This document shows, in pieces, positions 62,682-64,000 of a stretch of DNA of 64,000 nucleotides; within the stretch, counting starts at the first letter, position 1, and each line of letters opens with the position of its first letter. The position numbers and the translations under genes were made by a program. Origin of the DNA: an uncultured Tateyamaria sp. (lineage in GTDB: Bacteria > Pseudomonadota > Alphaproteobacteria > Rhodobacterales > Rhodobacteraceae); NCBI RefSeq assembly GCF_947497045.1, contig NZ_CANMEU010000004.1, forward strand, positions 62,001 to 126,000, read 5' to 3'. The notes under the pieces were generated by a model. It saw only the letters and a list, made by a program, of their open reading frames with translations. It was not told the DNA's origin and searched no databases.

Positions 62682-64000
62682 TCACAGCGGAATGTTGTCA
62701 TGCTTCTTCCATGGGGTCTGAACCGACTTGTTGCGCAACGAGGCAAAGGCGCGGCTTACCCGTTTGCGGGTGTTGCGGGGCAGGATCACCTCGTCGATGA
62801 ACCCGCGTTCGGCGGCAACAAAGGGATTGGCAAAGCGCGCCTCGTAATCTGCCGTGTGCCCCGCGATCTTGTCCGCATCGCCAAGGTCTCCACGGTGGAT
62901 AATCTCGGTCGCCCCCTTCGCGCCCATCACCGCAATCTCGGCCGTGGGCCAGGCATAGTTGAAATCACCGCGCAGATGTTTCGAAGACATCACCACATAG
63001 GCCCCACCATAGGCCTTGCGCGTGATCAGCGTGACCTTGGGCACCGTCGCCTCGCCATAGGCAAACAGCAGCTTGGCCCCGTGTTTGATCACACCGCCGT
63101 ATTCCTGCGTGGTGCCGGGCAGAAAACCGGGCACATCGATCAGGGTCAGGATCGGAATGCCGAAACAGTCACAGAAACGGACAAACCGGGCGGCCTTGCG
63201 CGCACTGTCGATATCCAGAACGCCTGCCAGCACCATCGGCTGGTTCGCAACCACGCCAACGGTTTGTCCCTCAAGCCGGATGAACCCGGTGATGATGTTC
63301 TTGGCGAACTCTTCCTGAAGCTCGTAAAAGTCGCCCTCATCCGCGAGCTTTTCGATCAGCTCTTTCATATCGTAGGGCGTGTTAGGGTTGGCGGGCACCA
63401 GCGTGTCAAGGCTCGCCTCGGCACGGGCCGGATCATCAAAGAACGGGCGCACGGGCGGCTTTTCGCGGTTGTGCAGCGGCAGAAAATCGACAAGGCGGCG
63501 CACTTCGGCCAATGCCTCCACATCGTTTTCAAAGGCGGCATCGGCAACGGACGATTTCTTGGTGTGGGTCGTGGCCCCGCCCAGTTCTTCGGCGGTGACC
63601 TGTTCGTTGGTGACGGTTTTGACCACATCAGGGCCCGTCACGAACATGTAAGCGCTGTCCTTGACCATAAAGATAAAGTCGGTCATCGCGGGGCTATAAA
63701 CCGCGCCACCGGCGCATGGGCCCATGATCACGCTGATCTGCGGCACCACACCCGAGGCCAGCACGTTGCGCTGAAACACTTCGCCGTAGCCCGCCAGACT
63801 GTCAACGCCTTCCTGAATGCGCGCGCCCCCGGAATCGTTGATGCCAATGATCGGTGCGCCGTTTTCAACCGCCATGTCCATGATCTTGCAAATCTTGGCG
63901 GCATGGGTGGCCGACACCGACCCACCAAGCACGGTGAAGTCCTGACTGAACACATAGACCATGCGCCCGTTGATGGTGCCCCAGCCCGTCACGACGCCAT
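62682..64000 (-). CDS. pccB: propionyl-CoA carboxylase beta subunit (partial)
   Basis: The frame is open through the right edge, so the N-terminus is outside; about 438 residues are seen, against some 510 in the family. It is the carboxyltransferase subunit that moves CO2 from biotin to propionyl-CoA. Blocks [33 protein letters not shown], and later [12 protein letters not shown] and [10 protein letters not shown] are typical acyl-CoA- and biotin-binding regions. The C-terminus ends [10 protein letters not shown], as in full PccB proteins. It works with PccA and Mcm. Confidence 0.95.
   Translation of the reverse strand, partial: GVVTGWGTINGRMVYVFSQDFTVLGGSVSATHAAKICKIMDMAVENGAPIIGINDSGGARIQEGVDSLAGYGEVFQRNVLASGVVPQISVIMGPCAGGAVYSPAMTDFIFMVKDSAYMFVTGPDVVKTVTNEQVTAEELGGATTHTKKSSVADAAFENDVEALAEVRRLVDFLPLHNREKPPVRPFFDDPARAEASLDTLVPANPNTPYDMKELIEKLADEGDFYELQEEFAKNIITGFIRLEGQTVGVVANQPMVLAGVLDIDSARKAARFVRFCDCFGIPILTLIDVPGFLPGTTQEYGGVIKHGAKLLFAYGEATVPKVTLITRKAYGGAYVVMSSKHLRGDFNYAWPTAEIAVMGAKGATEIIHRGDLGDADKIAGHTADYEARFANPFVAAERGFIDEVILPRNTRKRVSRAFASLRNKSVQTPWKKHDNIPL

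Overview
The window looks like a chromosomal segment of an alphaproteobacterium of the Rhodobacterales (Roseobacter group). The evidence is the gene families (PhaR/PhaP/PhaC/PhaZ, HdaA, LdtR-type MarR, SdhE, a LolC/E-type single permease, a short bacterial ProRS, methylmalonyl-CoA pathway genes with small lipoproteins between pccA and pccB) and GC-rich codon use. Both ends cut genes: a class IV aminotransferase on the left and pccB on the right. No rRNA, tRNA, CRISPR array, intact insertion sequence or prophage was recognised.

Layout. 1-7.5 kb: polyhydroxyalkanoate (PHA) storage locus, with regulator phaR, phasin phaP, synthase phaC and, divergent from phaC, depolymerase phaZ. It is interrupted by an NAD-binding epimerase/LysR divergent pair. 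7.6-14.4 kb: several alpha/beta hydrolases, a tandem pair of secreted LysM plus solute-binding-domain proteins, a block of four overlapping genes, and an ArsR-SRPBCC fusion regulator. 14.4-21.8 kb: a frameshifted MAPEG pseudogene, thrS, a bufferin-type RiPP operon (DUF2282 precursor, DUF692 and DUF2063 maturation proteins, DoxX), an ArsC/Spx-like protein and a cold-shock protein. 21.9-31 kb: thyX, a glyoxalase-like gene followed by two DUF1194 secreted proteins, ldtR, xre/sdhE, an aspartate aminotransferase, a MATE exporter, and a NicO/DUF1007 metal-uptake pair. 31-36 kb: three hydrolases and parE.

36.1-37.5 kb is a gene-poor, partly AT-rich stretch with one membrane protein of uncertain start and several hairpins. 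37.5-46.7 kb: a thioesterase, a zincin-like lipoprotein, an Ldh-family oxidoreductase, an RTX-like gene remnant, lolD and lolC/E, proS, a PerM/AI-2E family protein and hdaA. 46.8-50.6 kb: the polyphosphate pair ppk and ppx with a structured palindromic element between them. 50.6-53.8 kb: overlapping accessory genes (EEP nuclease/phosphatase-like, TerB-J-domain protein, GNAT, VOC). 53.9-64 kb: propionyl-CoA assimilation (methylmalonyl-CoA mutase, pccA, pccB) with a sulfotransferase-like gene and many small envelope proteins.

Functional themes are carbon storage (PHA), phosphate storage (polyP), propionate/methylmalonyl-CoA flux, and envelope and metal homeostasis. The most notable accessory items are the bufferin operon, the LysM-SBP twin genes, the decayed MAPEG and RTX genes, and families of dispersed palindromic intergenic elements. 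All family names come from reading the sequence without database searches.
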